Assembly (NCBI GenBank): GCA_027943335.1
Contig: BSBK01002088.1
Span: 248,001 to 312,000, forward strand
Length of the DNA: 64,000 bases
Reading direction: 5' to 3'
Origin: Chamaecyparis obtusa
Taxonomy: Eukaryota > Streptophyta > Pinopsida > Cupressales > Cupressaceae
Shown: positions 11,901-23,094 of the stretch, in pieces
How positions within the stretch are numbered: position 1 is the stretch's first letter
Layout: every line of letters starts with the position of its first letter
The notes under the pieces: model-generated
The model's database searches: none
Seen by the model: the letters and a program-made list of their open reading frames with translations, nothing else
What the model was told of the DNA's origin: nothing
Made by a program: the position numbers and the translations under genes

Positions 11901-11990
11901 TCCTAGGACCCCTTATGACCCTTTACAATCCCTAAGAATACATCTTAGAGCTCTTAAAATGTCATAAAGGGTCATAAGAGGCTCCTAGGA
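11901..11990. repeat. Imperfect inverted repeat (hairpin, about 30-bp arms)
   Basis: The left arm TCCTAGGACCCCTTATGACC with CTTTACA pairs with the right arm TCATAAAGGGTCATAAGAGG with CTCCTAGGA. About 30 bases separate them. It lies just downstream of the NOG1-like fragment. It may be a small foldback or part of a transposon subterminal region. Confidence 0.5.
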
Positions 11991-12033
11991 GGGGCCATAT
12001 GAGCTTCCACCTTCACATGGTTGGCCCTGTTAA

Positions 12034-12180
12034 GTGGAGAATGTTAAACTATTCTTGAAACAAAGAGAAGCTCAATATTTTAAGGTCTCAGTCCACAAAG
12101 ATGCTGAAAAAATGATGGGAATCAATGATGGAGAGTTTTTAGATTCTGAGAAGAAGTATATGGAGTGGAGACCAGATTGA
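12034..12180 (+). pseudogene. Unidentified coding-like fragment
   Basis: An open stretch between stops gives VENVKLFLKQREAQYFKVSV, followed by HKDAEKMMGINDGEFLDSEK and KYMEWRPD. Its amino-acid composition is that of a real protein rather than of translated non-coding DNA. It has no ATG start and ends at TGA. I do not recognise the family. Since it lies 280 bases after the NOG1 fragment and before the foldback and CACTA-like end, it may be a second captured exon. It is too short to name. Confidence 0.35.
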
Positions 12181-12507
12181 GTACCAGTGCAAAGATGATG
12201 GTTTAGTAACCTACATCTATAAAACCTTCACAATTATCCCTTCTTTGGCCTCCACTCATTCCTCTTCTCAAAAATAGTTATCTAGAAACTTTGGATACTA
12301 TTTCTCATCCATGCATGAAATGTGCTAGTGATCATATAAAATTACTTTAGGCCTCTAGTATTGATGAGCTTCACAAGTGTAAAATGTTTTTGCGAGACTA
12401 GGATCAATTATATTGGATATTGTGTAGTGTACATAAATGCAAGGTGGTGATTATTCTCGATGATCGATAGGTATAAGTCTTCCAGGCCTTACCCAGTAGC
12501 TAGGACT

Positions 12508-12981
12508 AAAGATAACCTAGCTCAAGAGACCATCATAGTTGGTCTCTTTCTTTGATCTATATTATTAACAAAAAATTTTACATTTCATTAGTTCATCAAA
12601 TTCATGGATTTGAAAGAATTTAATAGAATATTTTCATGTATAATGTACATTATTTAAGTTTGACGCTGAACAAATTTATATACTTCATGCACTTGTATAC
12701 TACGAGGATGGCCATAAAGAAGCATCCCCTCCCATGGCTTGAGTAATCTAGGCTATTGGAGGAGATGCTTCTTTATTGTCATCCTCATAGTGTACAAGTG
12801 TGCAAAGTAGATAAATTTGTGCAACGTCAACTTAAATAATATACATTGTCATCTAAATATTCTATTAAATTCTTTCAAATCCCTGGATTTGATGAGCTAA
12901 TGAAAGGTAAAACATTCTGTCAATAATATAGACCAAAGAAAGAGACAACCTATGATGGTCCCTTGAGCTGTGTTATTTTTA
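12508..12981. repeat. Long foldback (two arms of about 225 bp)
   Basis: The left arm (about 12508-12733) and the right arm (about 12750-12981) are inverted copies with small differences. The outer pair is AGCTCAAG..ACCATCATAG against its complement, and the inner pair is ATAAAGAAGCATC on the left against GATGCTTCTTTAT on the right. The loop is about 13-20 bases around ttgagtaatctag. A transcript would form a nearly continuous hairpin. It may be a foldback/MITE-type transposon or an inverted duplication able to feed small RNAs. No flanking duplication is obvious. Confidence 0.75.
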
Positions 12982-12984
12982 ATG

Positions 12985-13607
12985 TGCAGATCCGTCACTT
13001 TTTTGACACTTTAGAGTTTATTCCGATGATGGTGATATACATTTGACAGTGTTTCCCATTGAAAAATATGCCCACCCATTACCTCTCTAACTGATCAAAT
13101 GTCGGACAAAATTACTTTTCGACAATTAATGTGACAGGAATGCTATATCTCTGATAGGGATACCTCTCAGAAATATACTACCATACCATCGCGCTTCTGA
13201 CAATCCCAATGTCAGAGATATGTATTTTTTGACAAGCTTTAGCGATAGTAATGCTATAGATCAACGGGTTAATCTGTCGGCCATTAGCTATGGATTTTCT
13301 TCTATTCCAATAGTTCTAATGTTAGAAAGTAATTATTTTTGATAGGTAATTGTGACAGCCATGCTATATTTTTGATAGGTCTTCTTGTCATATTTCTGAT
13401 AGATGGACCATAGGAAATCTCATAACAAAGCTCCTATTCAAGGGAAAGTTTCTGATAGAATGGGGTGTCAAAAAACTAACGGCGACCTCTTCCATCACAA
13501 TTTGCAACACAAAAATGGTGACAGACACATATGTCAAAATGTTGACAAATGGGCATTGCAAATCTGACAAATGGCAGTCAAAATTTGACCTTAACTGTAC
13601 TAGTGAC
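12985..13607. mobile_element. CACTA-like transposon terminus
   Basis: The segment ends CTGTACTAGTG at 13607, which is CACTAGTACAG read inward, a typical CACTA-superfamily end. The preceding 600 bases are full of short subterminal motifs in both orientations (TGACA, TGTCAG, TTTTTGAC, ATGCTATA, CTGATAG), as CACTA subterminal regions usually are. The next bases are ACT followed directly by copia A gag coding sequence, so the element appears inserted in A gag. I did not find the partner CACTAGTA end in the window. The upstream foldback and captured gene pieces (10142-12981) may belong to this transposon. Confidence 0.45.
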
Positions 13608-14330
13608 TCTTGATCAAAAGTGTAACCAACTTAGGGGATTCCTAGTGGATTACATGTGCCACAACTAGTCATAAGAGGAAGGAGAAACTCTACTTATGAA
13701 TATTGAAGTTCTTGACCATGTTGTAAAATTAGACAATAAAAATAATTTTGAAGTTGACCTTGAGAGTGTACAAAAAATGTACCCTCAATGAAATTAAAAA
13801 ACTCATAAAGGAAGCCTTAGTGTAGAAAAATCAAGCTCACAAAGATACTGATAATCTATATTACAAACTTAGTCAATTAGAAAACCAAATTTTAGTTCTA
13901 AAGCTTCAACTTGAGGAAAACATGAAAGTCTTAGAATTTATTAAAAATAGGTAATTAAAAAAGAGAAGGAATATTGTATACTACAAGCTAAATTTATTTC
14001 TTTAAGAGAAAAACTTGTCACATGTGACAATAATGATGAGTTGGGAGATCTCTTCAATAATCAAAATGACCATAAGGATAAATTTGGTCTAGTGTTTATA
14101 GAAGGGCAATGTTTGATATCCATTAAACATGTTGTTTTAAATGACAAACTCATTGACAAACAAGGAAAATCTTTTAGATACAATATACATTTCTTTAGCT
14201 CATTCTTTTATTCCAATCAATATGGACCCAAGGCAAGTGAATGTAGAGTTTTGTTTATAAAAGGACCCATTCTTGTAAATGCAAGTCTCTTTAATTTCTT
14301 GAACAAATTGAAATGATATAACTATGGGAG
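13608..14330 (+). pseudogene. Copia element A: C-terminal gag remnant
   Basis: This is a degraded Gag C-terminal region of a Ty1/copia element, beginning right after the CACTA-like end. It shows MNIEVLDHVVKLDNKNNFEV, then a coiled-coil stretch LSQLENQILVLKLQLEENMK (about 13870-13925). The open stretch 14041-14316 (DLFNNQNDHKDKFGLVFIEG) follows. Frame changes and stops occur every 50-150 bases. The N-terminal gag and the 5' LTR are missing, presumably on the far side of the CACTA-like insertion or lost. The coiled-coil, long-gag style is seen in large copia lineages such as SIRE, but I cannot place it firmly. Confidence 0.55.
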
Positions 14331-14400
14331 TTTTGTACATATAGAAAAATTTTGTGGACCTACCTTTACAATCCAACATAAAAAAACAAATAGTTATATT

Positions 14401-15060
14401 ATGACATCTTCTTGTACTAACAAGATAAAATTAGTTTGGAAACCAAAAGTTAAAGAAATGGTTGTCCAAAAAGCTCTAGATGTTGTACAAAGAAAAACCT
14501 TAGTTATAAAAAATGGAATCTCTAACCACATGGCTGGTGATAAGAATACGTCTCTTACATTAGAAGATTACATTTGTGGATTAGTCAGATTTAAGATGGA
14601 TTTCTATATTTGGATAAAAGGGAAAGGAACCATACTTCTAGATGATGATACCCTTGTTTATTTTTTCTACTATGTAGAAGGCTTGACTCACAATATTCTC
14701 ATTGTAGGTCAAATATGTGACAATGGTTTCAATGTTGTAGTTAATGTTCTGGGTTGTGAGATAATAAAGAAATCTAGTAAAACTATTATATATGGTTTTC
14801 GAACAAATGAAAACATTTATAATCTCCATGAAACCACTACTAGTAATAAAGGAGGAGATGTTTTCTTCATGAGTCAAACTGAAGAAAGTAAACTCTGACA
14901 TAGAAGGGTTGGGCATATTAATTATAATAAACTTGTTAAAATCAGTAAAAATTAAAACGTGAGGAATATGCCAACCATCTAGAAACCTAGTAACAATATT
15001 TGCGAGGAATCTTAGGAATGCAAGAAAATAAAGTTAATTTTTGAACCTAAAGAGTATTAT
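14401..15060 (+). pseudogene. Copia element A: protease and GAG-pre-integrase remnant
   Basis: The segment NGISNHMAGDKN (near 14511-14545) corresponds to the copia protease motif D-S-G-C-S-x-H-M-x-G-D, but the catalytic aspartate and the DSG triad are lost. Downstream are VEGLTHNILIVGQICDNGFN (about 14675-14735) and HRRVGHINYNKLVKISK (from 14899), the GAG-pre-integrase domain with its histidines. It is interrupted by a TGA at 14896-14898 and by later stops. Position and order match copia C on the other strand. Confidence 0.7.
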
Positions 15061-15895
15061 TCAACTAAACCACTACAACTTTCCCATTTTGATTTATATG
15101 GTCCTACAATGACAAAATCATTAAATAATGAAAGATATTTTATGCTCTTTATTGATAATTACACCATAATGATTTGGGTAACCTTTTTGAAATATAAATT
15201 GAAATCCTTTGATAGATTTAGAATATTTAGAAAGATGGTTGAGAGAGAATCAAATCTAAAAATAAAATGTCTTAGATCAAATAGAGGTGGAGAGTACACT
15301 TCACAAGAATTTGTGGATAATTGTGAAGAACATGGAATTAGGAGGAAATATTCAGCCTCACCGACAAACCAAAAAAGTGGTGTAGTAGAGAGGAAAAATA
15401 GAACTATCAAAGAAATGGAAAGAATGATGCTCCAAGATGAAAATCTACCTAATATTTATTGGAAAGAAGTAGTTCATACTATAGTTTATATACTAAATAG
15501 ATTTTAGTCAATGATAAAAACTAAATTTACTCCTTATGGACTATGGGATGGTTGATATATAACTATTGAGTATTTTAAAATCTTTGGTAGTAAATGTTTT
15601 ATAAAAATAGATGGTAGCATTATAGGAGGCTTTGAATCACGTTGTGATGAAACTATTTTCTTAGGTTACTCGACTCATAGTAAAGCTTATAAATTTTATA
15701 ATAAAATATTAAGACGAGTGGTTGAAAATACTAATATGGAAGTCGATGAAATTTTAGAGTCTATTGAACAACATAAAGAAGATAATGAAGAGATCCATCC
15801 ATAATAAGATGAAGGTAAATCAAAAAAAAGAGTAAGGTCAATTAAATACTCTTCAAAAAATTGTGGGGTTAACACCAAATATTTCTTCAAAAAAA
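15061..15895 (+). pseudogene. Copia element A: integrase remnant
   Basis: This is the DDE integrase core that would insert the cDNA. HFDLYGP (near 15088) holds the first catalytic aspartate. LRSNRGGEYTSQEF (near 15271) is the second site with Asp replaced by Asn. GVVERKNRTIKEMERMM (near 15385) contains the catalytic Glu. The C-terminal segment includes IFGSKCF and ETIFLGYSTHSKAYK (15580-15690). Stops occur at 15505 and beyond. With the second Asp lost, the enzyme would be dead even if the frame were open. Confidence 0.8.
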
Positions 15896-16925
15896 CTACA
15901 AAGGAACCATATTCAAGAGAAAATCATTGGGGATAGAACTTTTGGTATTCAAATGAGAAGAAAACTTGCAAATGTAAGTGATCAAGTAAATTTATGTTTG
16001 ATTTTAGAACTTGAACCAAAAACTTACTTTGAAGCTATTAAAGGTGAATTCTAGATTAAAGCTATGTAAGATGAGTTAGATCAAATAGAGAAAAATAGGA
16101 CATGTGGACTTGTTCCTAGATCTAAGGATAAAAATGTTATTGGGAAAAAAGGTTTTTAGAAATAAACTTGATTGAAAAGGAAATGTAGTTAGAAAAAAGG
16201 CAAGACTTGTTTGTAAAGGATACTCTTAGATTGAGGGTACTGATTTTGATGAAATCTTTACTCTTGTAGCTATACATGAATCTATAAGGATTTTTTATCT
16301 TTTTATGTTTATAAATTTTTTAAAGTGTTTCAAAATGGATGTTAAAGAATTTTTTTTAAATGGTGATCTAGAGGAAGAGGTTTATATTGAATAACCTAAA
16401 GGCTTTAAATGTGAAAGTAAAGAGGATCATGTCTATAGACCAAAAAAGGTGTTATATGGCTTAAAAAAAGCCCCTAGATCATGGTACTCTAAACTGGACA
16501 AACATTTGCATGATCTAGGATTCACAAAAGATGATGTTGATATCAACTTGTATTTTAAGACCAAAGGTGACAATATTATTTTAGTTTTTGTCTATGTTGA
16601 TGATATTAGTTTTGGAAGAAATGATGTTGATATTTTCTCTAAATTTCCTCCATTATGCAATCTAAGTTTGAAATTTCCATGCTAGGAGAATTGTCTTTGT
16701 TTCTTGAACTACTTGTTTTTCAATTTGAAAAGGGTATATTTATCTCTCAAATACAATATGCCAAAGAGAATCTCAAAATATTTCAAAAGGATGAAAGTAA
16801 AGCACTTGATAATCCTATGGAAATCAGTTTTAAATTAAGTCAAGAAATTGATTTACCTAATGCATATCATAATATGTTCAAATCTATAATAGGTAATATT
16901 TTTTTATTTTACTCCTACAAGGCCT
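15896..16925 (+). pseudogene. Copia element A: reverse transcriptase remnant
   Basis: Segments occur in order with many frame breaks: FGIQMRRKLANVSDQVNLCL (15942 on), LEPKTYFEAIKGEF, MDVKEFFLNGDLEEEVYIE (16338 on), VLYGLKKAPRSWYSKLDKHL (16450 on) and FVYVDDISFG (about 16588-16617). The polymerase YVDD box is intact. Then come FEISMLGELSLFLELLVFQF and GIFISQIQYAKENLKIF (16664-16770). This is the standard copia RT order. At least six stops and three frameshifts break it. Confidence 0.8.
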
Positions 16926-17116
16926 AATATTATGCACTCCATATTCTTGGTACCTTAATGTTAGTCATCTCCTAAGAAATCTCATCTTAATTTAGAAAAA
17001 TGGATACTTAGAAAAAGAAATGGTAGTATATTAATTATGTTTTTATGGTATCGAAGACATGAGGATTTTACTTTACTTGCCTATTCTAAGAATAACTAGG
17101 ATGGATGTATTGATTA
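16926..17116 (+). pseudogene. Copia element A: RNase H, left part
   Basis: This holds RPNIMHSIF-like, LNLEKWILRKRNG, LAYSKNN and GCID segments, the start of the copia RNase H domain. The coding sequence stops abruptly at 17116, where element B begins. It resumes with the next residues of the same domain at 49486 (DIRRTYGGSF). The last five bases, 17112-17116 (GATTA), are one copy of the target duplication. Confidence 0.75.
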
Positions 17117-18095
17117 TGTCATGCCCCGCAAGGGAACCGGGCAAGAGAACCAAGATTCTCTTTGTAAAAGAAAACCTAAGTAAAGATTTATGAAAACTTT
17201 TGAATTTTTAAAAGAATCACATCAAAAAAACATAGTTTAACTTAGATTCCTCCAAGGTTCCCTTCTTATTTAATGCACAATTTATTTAAGTCTATTTAGT
17301 GTACTAACAACTTGATTTTCTTCTTAAGAAAACTATATCACAACATTTGTAGATTCTTTATAAAGAAATACAAGGTACTTTCATTTCAATTTCCATTTAA
17401 ATCCATCTATATTCCTAAGTATCCTTTATGAACAATATAACACTTAAAGAATTAATAATAAAATTGTTTAAACATTTGATACATTGCAAATATTACATTT
17501 CTTTTTCAATAGCTTTTCACTTAGTCAATAATGAGAAACATACTACTTTACTTGGAATGTTACAAATCCTTTTCTTTTTCAACATACATCATATACATAA
17601 AGTTCATGCTTTCCCTTTTCCTGTTTCCTAAGTCTACCCATTCCAAATACATAATTTTGAAATACATTAATGATTACATTACATTCATCTCCCCTTGGGA
17701 GGTAACAATAATTTTACATCATGAAAGCTAAATACAAGTCTTCATTCTTCAAAACTGGAACACTATGCAAGCATGAATCTTTAAGCACTACATCCGCAAA
17801 AGGTACCCCGATAAAAAAGATTTATCACCCAACCACATGGATACCAAAAGGCCCACTCCCCCATACTAGGAGATAAACACCAAGGTCCATAAAGAAGGGA
17901 TAGCTAGGCCATACCTAGGGTTGGGTAACCTTTCCCAAATAGAAAATGAAAAGAAGGTCAAAGTATAAATCTTTTCCCAAAGGTTCTAAGGCTTGGTAGA
18001 AACTCTAAGCAACAACCTAAGTGAGTGTCATCACATAGCCCTTACCACTTGGGTTGTCCTAGTACTAACCACTCTGGCCCTGACCCCCATGTAGG
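17117..18095 (+). mobile_element. Element B, first segment (interrupts copia A)
   Basis: B begins TGTCATGCCCCGCAAGGG, a start typical of some plant gypsy LTRs, and ends TATTACA at 49485. It has no gag or pol homology. After removal of the nested elements C and D its length is about 4.15 kb. The target duplication GATTA (17112-17116) / AATGA (49486-49490) differs at two bases, each explained by one change from the sequence expected from the interrupted RNase H codons. A 40-base segment near 18050 (tagtactaaccactctggcc) recurs near 26190, so B has internal repeats. It is most likely a large solo LTR or a non-autonomous element. Confidence 0.65.
18091..18095. repeat. Target-site duplication of element C, left copy (GTAGG)
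   Basis: GTAGG precedes the TG end of C. ATAGG follows its CA-type end at 25978-25982. The single G/A difference is a transition, so this is good support for C boundaries. Confidence 0.75.
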
Positions 18096-19593
18096 TGATA
18101 ATATGATTTAGAACAATAGAGAGGGGGGGTGAATCAGTTGTTCTCAAGTCCTGATGTATAAAACAATCTCAAAAACTTATCCTTAAATCAGATCCAAAAC
18201 CAAAACAAACTCGATCATCACTGATTCAATAATAGAAACATCTAACAATGCAGTCCACTACCTAGCTGTAACTTAACTTGTAAAACATATTAATGTTTAG
18301 ATCTAAACATTCACACAAGTATAAACACCAGGATTTATAGTGGAAACTCAATTTGGGAAAAACCACTTTGTAACATGCTACTATTATTTTCACTCTTTTG
18401 AAGTGAGCTTGGTAAAGAGCCAACCCTATCAAAGGTTACAATACACACTATCAAATGTGACCTGATTAAAGGATTTCAATCACACTGTTAAAAGTGAGCC
18501 TAGTCATAGGACTTACATACACTCCATTAGAATGCAACCTTGTTCAAAGGATTTAATATATGACGGTTAGGTCAACCTCTGTCAAAAGGATTTTGACTAT
18601 TACAATGGTTAGAAAGTAGCAGTAATATTATTTAAAAAATATACAACTCACTTTTCAAATATCAGATCTGATTCTATACACTAATGTTGGTTTACAAACT
18701 TTAACACTTTTCCATTTCCATCTCTGATCTACTCGAAACTTTTCTTCAAGCAATCACCACCATTCTACTTCAGCCTTTGCTTGCTTATTCAGTCAATAAA
18801 ACTTTCCTCTTCTAGCATTCTCTATTCACCATGTGCATACATATCACAATGTTTAGATTCCCTTATATTTTCCTCAATTAGGTTAACTCATCTTTTTCCA
18901 CTCAATCTCATTTGTAGATCTTAGGGTTAGGTCAGATTCATTGAATCTACCTGCTTTATGTTCTTCAGCTCCTTTTCTAGAATCATCTCAAATCTCACAA
19001 AGATTTTCAATAAAACATTTTACAATGCATTTAATGCTTCCAAACAATTAATAAATAAAGTCAACACATTTTACATAATCCAATAATTCAACAATGTCAG
19101 CTCCAAAATTAAATTCTCTGCAAATATAAAATTGTTAATGCTCGGTCAATACTGTGATTGTTCACTCGGTCTTCATGTAGAACGCTTGGTCAATACTTAA
19201 AACTATTTCCTCAGCTTGCACTATCTTCCTCGGCAATTTACTGATGCTCAGTCGACACTATAATTTTGCTTAGCATATACTAACTTGGTTGACACTAACA
19301 TCACTCAGCTTAAACATTATTTTTCTAATCTTTTCTCGGTGAAGCCTACCAGTTTAGTCTTCAGTCTTACTAAGATAAAAAAATACATTATATCATCATA
19401 GTGCAACATAGTCAAGTACACTTTGTAGTATCAAGATAACTCAACCTTTCCTTAGGTGCTATTGTTACCAACCTTTCTTAGCCCCTTAGCAATACTCAAA
19501 TAGATATAGTACTTTCCTAAGTAGCAACAGTCTTACCAATTAAGGTTTGACATCAATGACAATACAACAATTTTTTCAATTTAGTTTCCAACA
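18096..19593 (-). mobile_element. Copia element C: 3' LTR
   Basis: This 1498-bp LTR pairs with 24469-25977. On the minus strand it runs TGTTGGAAA to CATATTATCA, with TG..CA ends. Similarity to the partner is high throughout, with scattered, mostly transition differences. The inner half holds many copies of a CTCGGT/CTCGAC-like motif (19140-19340), which may be enhancer-type repeats. It has no coding content. Confidence 0.9.
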
Positions 19594-19607
19594 ATCTCCC
19601 TCTTTGG
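19594..19607 (-). other. Copia element C: polypurine tract
   Basis: The minus strand reads CCAAAGAGGGAGAT immediately before the 3' LTR. This is the expected purine run for priming plus-strand DNA synthesis. About 500 bases of non-coding sequence (19608-20118) separate it from the RNase H stop. Confidence 0.8.
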
Positions 19608-20118
19608 CATTGATGGCAACACCATATGATATCACCTGAATAACACATGGATTACCAGCCAATCCAAAAACTTATCTATCCATTAGAAAATTATTTATAA
19701 TATCCTTAGCTTCATTTTGATTTAGAATCATGTAAGCCTTACTTCTGTGATTGTCAGAAGTATTCAGATCTCCCTCTATCTTGATTCTTCATTTCAGTTC
19801 ATTAGCCTTATCTTTAGTTTCATCAGTTCATCTCCCTCTTACTTTACAGTGTCATGTGTTATCATATCTCATGTTATCATATCATTTCATTCTCCCTCTT
19901 TGAAAAAAATGCCAAAGCAACAACTAAAACATACATCCATTAGATGTAGATAATATTTGTGTAGCTCAGTGTTTCTCCCTCTGTCATCTTGCTTATGACT
20001 AATTCATTGTCTTTTCTTCTCTTCACAACTCTAGGCCAGCCCTAAAGTGTGACAATCTTCTGCATCAATTTGTCAAATGTTCTGTTGTAGCACACTTGAT
20101 GCAGTGCTCCTAGCTTGT

Positions 20119-20805
20119 CTAGGTAGCCTCAATTAGGGGAAGAACCCCTAATTGACTTCTTAAATACTCATGAGCTTCTCTGGGTAAAGATTTAGTGAAT
20201 ATGTCTACTAATTGTACTTTTGTATTCACATATTCCATTCGGACTTCTTTGTCTTGTACTAATTCTCTCAAGTAGTGATACTTGATTGCAATGTGTTTGG
20301 TCTTAGTGTGCATCATTGGATTCTTAGAAATATTGATAGCACTTGTGTTGTCATAGAAAATAACAACAACTGCAGTGATTTCTTCTTTCATGCCTATCAA
20401 CAATTGTTTTATCCATACCAAGTTTGAATAGTTTACTACAACAACAACATACTTGGCCTTAACAGTAGATTCAAAAATGCAATTTTGTTTCTTGCTTGTC
20501 CAGGAGACTAATCTCTATCCAAGAAAGAAAGCTCCACCACTTGTACTTTTTCTATCATCTACATTTCCTACCTAATTAGCATCTACATAAACTTGGAGTT
20601 CAAATTTGTCATCCTTCTTATAATATAGACCATAGTCAGCAGTTCCTTTCAAGTATCTCATAATTCTTTTCATAGCGATCACATGTGTTTCCTTAGGATT
20701 GGCAGAGAATCTTGCCACAATCCCAATAGCTAATGCAATATTTGGTCTGCTATGTACAACATATTGCGATTTTCCAATCATAGATCTGTATAGAGTCTGA
20801 TTCAC
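20119..20805 (-). pseudogene. Copia element C: RNase H
   Basis: The RNase H domain degrades the RNA of the RNA/DNA hybrid during reverse transcription. It begins near RSMIGKSQYVVHSRPNIALA, passes MRYLKGTADYGLYY and YVDAN-stop-VGNVDDRKSTSGG, and ends with YDNTSAINISKNPMMHTKTK, then VDIFTKSLPREAHEYLRSQL. Two TAG codons interrupt it (about 20569 and 20516), with no frameshift. The C-terminal end is the normal copia terminus. Confidence 0.9.
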
Positions 20806-21660
20806 TTCTGCAGCATCATCATTCTTAGATAACTTTTGTCTAGTAACCACAGGAGTACCCACTGGTTTAGCATCTTCCATCCCAAAAGTTTTCAGTATTT
20901 CATTAACATATTTAGACAGTGTAATGAAAATTCCATTCTTCTTCTGATATACTTGTAAACCAACAAATAATTTGATCTCACCAAACATACTCATTTCAAA
21001 CTCAATTTGCATTTCATTTGAGAAAATTTTACATAATGCATCTTGTCCACCAAAAATAATGTCATCAACAAAAATTTTTGTCAACAGGATACCTTTACCT
21101 TCATCCTTCATGTACAGATTTCTTATGTCATTGGTTCTTGAAAATCCAATCTATATCAAGTAGTTGTGCAACCTCTCATACCATGCTCTAGGTGCTTGTT
21201 TCAATCCATATAATGTTTTTTTTAGTTTACACACCATGTGTCTTCTGTTTGGATCAATAAAACCTTCTGGTTGTTCTATGTAAACTTCTTCTTCTAGTAT
21301 ACCATTAAAAAATGCAGACTTGACATCCAATTGATATACCTTGAAATCTTTATAAGCAGCATATGCAAGCAGAGTTCTTACTCCTTCCAATCTAGCTACA
21401 GGTGAAAATGTCTCCTCATAATCTATTCCTTCTTCTTATGTGTAGCCTTTGCATACTAGCCTAGCTTTGTTTCTAGTGATTTCACCATTTTCATTCATCT
21501 TATTCTGAAACACCCATTTTGTTCTTATAACATTCTTGTTTTCAGGTCTCAGCACCAGAGTCCAAGTATCATTCTTCTCAGTCTGGTTAATTTCTTCATT
21601 CATTGCTTGTATCCAGTCCTCATCCTCCAATGCTTCTCTAGTTGTCTTCGGTTCAAATTC
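20806..21660 (-). pseudogene. Copia element C: reverse transcriptase
   Basis: Copia RT runs from EFEPKTTREALEDEDWIQAM through RTKWVFQNKMNENGEI, a stop, EEGIDYEETFSPVARLEGVR, YQLDVKSAFFNGILEEEVYI and LYGLKQAPRAWYERLHNYLI, a stop, then the polymerase box. That box reads FVDD (KIFVDDIIFGG) where YVDD is usual, probably one substitution. FEMSMFGEIKLFVGLQVYQ follows. The two stops are TAA (21433) and TAG (21148), and the reading frame is otherwise continuous with IN and RNase H. All pol domains are present in the usual copia order PR-IN-RT-RH. Confidence 0.9.
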
Positions 21661-23091
21661 ACATAGTAGACATGTTGGATCCTTAGTCTTACTTCTAGTC
21701 TGGATTCTAGTATCTTTGTCTCCAATTATCTGTTCAGGCTTATGATGTCTTCTCACATATTTTTCCAAAATAGGTTCAACTATTCTCTCCTCTATTTCAT
21801 CATGTTCCTCAACAAGATTGTCAGATTCAACTTCAAAATGCTCAGCAACCTCATCCTGATACTCAACAACATTTTCTTGTAGCTCGACATGTTCTTGTTC
21901 TCTCTCGACACTATTTTCTTGATGCTCGGCATTGCTTACCTGAGACTCGACATCAGGTGCAAGTTTGTTACTTTCCTCTTCTTCTTCTTCAATGTACACA
22001 AAAGATCTATAATCTTCTAGTTCTCTTTTACTATCAACTTCATTTCTTTTTGCATACTCGTCAATTTTGACATTCACACTTTCCACAATTTTGTTATTAT
22101 TAGAGTTCAAACACTTATAAGCTTTACTTTTTGTGGAGTATCCTAGGAATATGCCTTCATCACTCTTAGCATCAAGATTTCCATTCCTAGTGTCTTTTAA
22201 TATATAGCACTTACTTCCAAAGATTCTAAAGTATTTAACACTCGGTGCATGCCCATGCCATAATTCATAAGGTGTCATATTTGTACCTTTCTTGATCTGT
22301 ACCCGGTTCAGAGTGTAGACAATAGTCCTTATAGCTTCTTTCCAATATTTTTGTGCCACATTCTTTTCAATCATCAATGTCCTTACAGAATCCAAGATAG
22401 ATTTGTTTCTCCTTTCTGCTATACCATTATGTGGAGGTGTTCTAGGTGCATACATCAATCTTTTAATTCCTATATCATATCAAAATAGATTAAATTTATT
22501 TGATGTAAATTCTCCACCTCGGTCAGATCTAAGAAATTTCAGGTTCCTACCTATCTCCTTTTCAACCTTAGCCAAATACCACTTAAAATATTGAAAAGCT
22601 TCAAATTTTTCTTTTAGAAACATCACATGCATCATCCTAGTATGATCATCAACAAATAAGATAAAGTATCTAGCACCATAGTAACTTTGTACACCCATAG
22701 GCCCACAAAGGTCAGTATGAACCAAGTCTAAAATGTTTTCGGAAGTAAAGGATTTTCTCTTGAAACTTGACTTTGTCATTTTTCCTAATTGGCATTCCTT
22801 GCACATCACATTCTCAGGTTTCTTCAATCTAGGTAGACCTCTTACCTTTTTCTTCTTATTTATCTCTACCAGGTTGTCAAAGTTAACATGACACAACATT
22901 TTATGCCATAACCAAATATCATCAAGTTGTGTAATCAAACATGTTTCTTCAGATAGGTCAAGATATAACAAATTACCTCTAGTCTGATCTCCACTTCCAA
23001 TCAGTTCTCCAGCAGCATCAAATATTTTAGCTTGCTTGTGATGAAATTCCACTTGGTAACTAGTTTTGTTAAGCTGAGCAACACTTAACAA
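21661..23091 (-). pseudogene. Copia element C: GAG-pre-integrase and integrase
   Basis: LWHKMLCHVNFDNLVEI and MCKECQLGKM form the zinc-binding pre-integrase part. The catalytic residues are in VHTDLCGPMG (Asp), LRSDRGGEFTS (Asp) and PPHNGIAERRNKSIL (Glu), so the DDE triad is intact. A TGA at about 22477 splits the core. The C-terminal part includes FGSKCYILK and GIFLGYSTKSKAYK. A long acidic, Glu-rich linker (21780-22000) then leads to RT. It is in one frame with gag. This is the best preserved integrase in the window. Confidence 0.9.
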
Positions 23092-23094
23092 ATT

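Noticed and set aside
22403..22594. Plus-strand open stretches across copia C (e.g. 21536-21745, 22403-22594, 23316-23537)
   Set aside because: They are shadows of the minus-strand pol frame.
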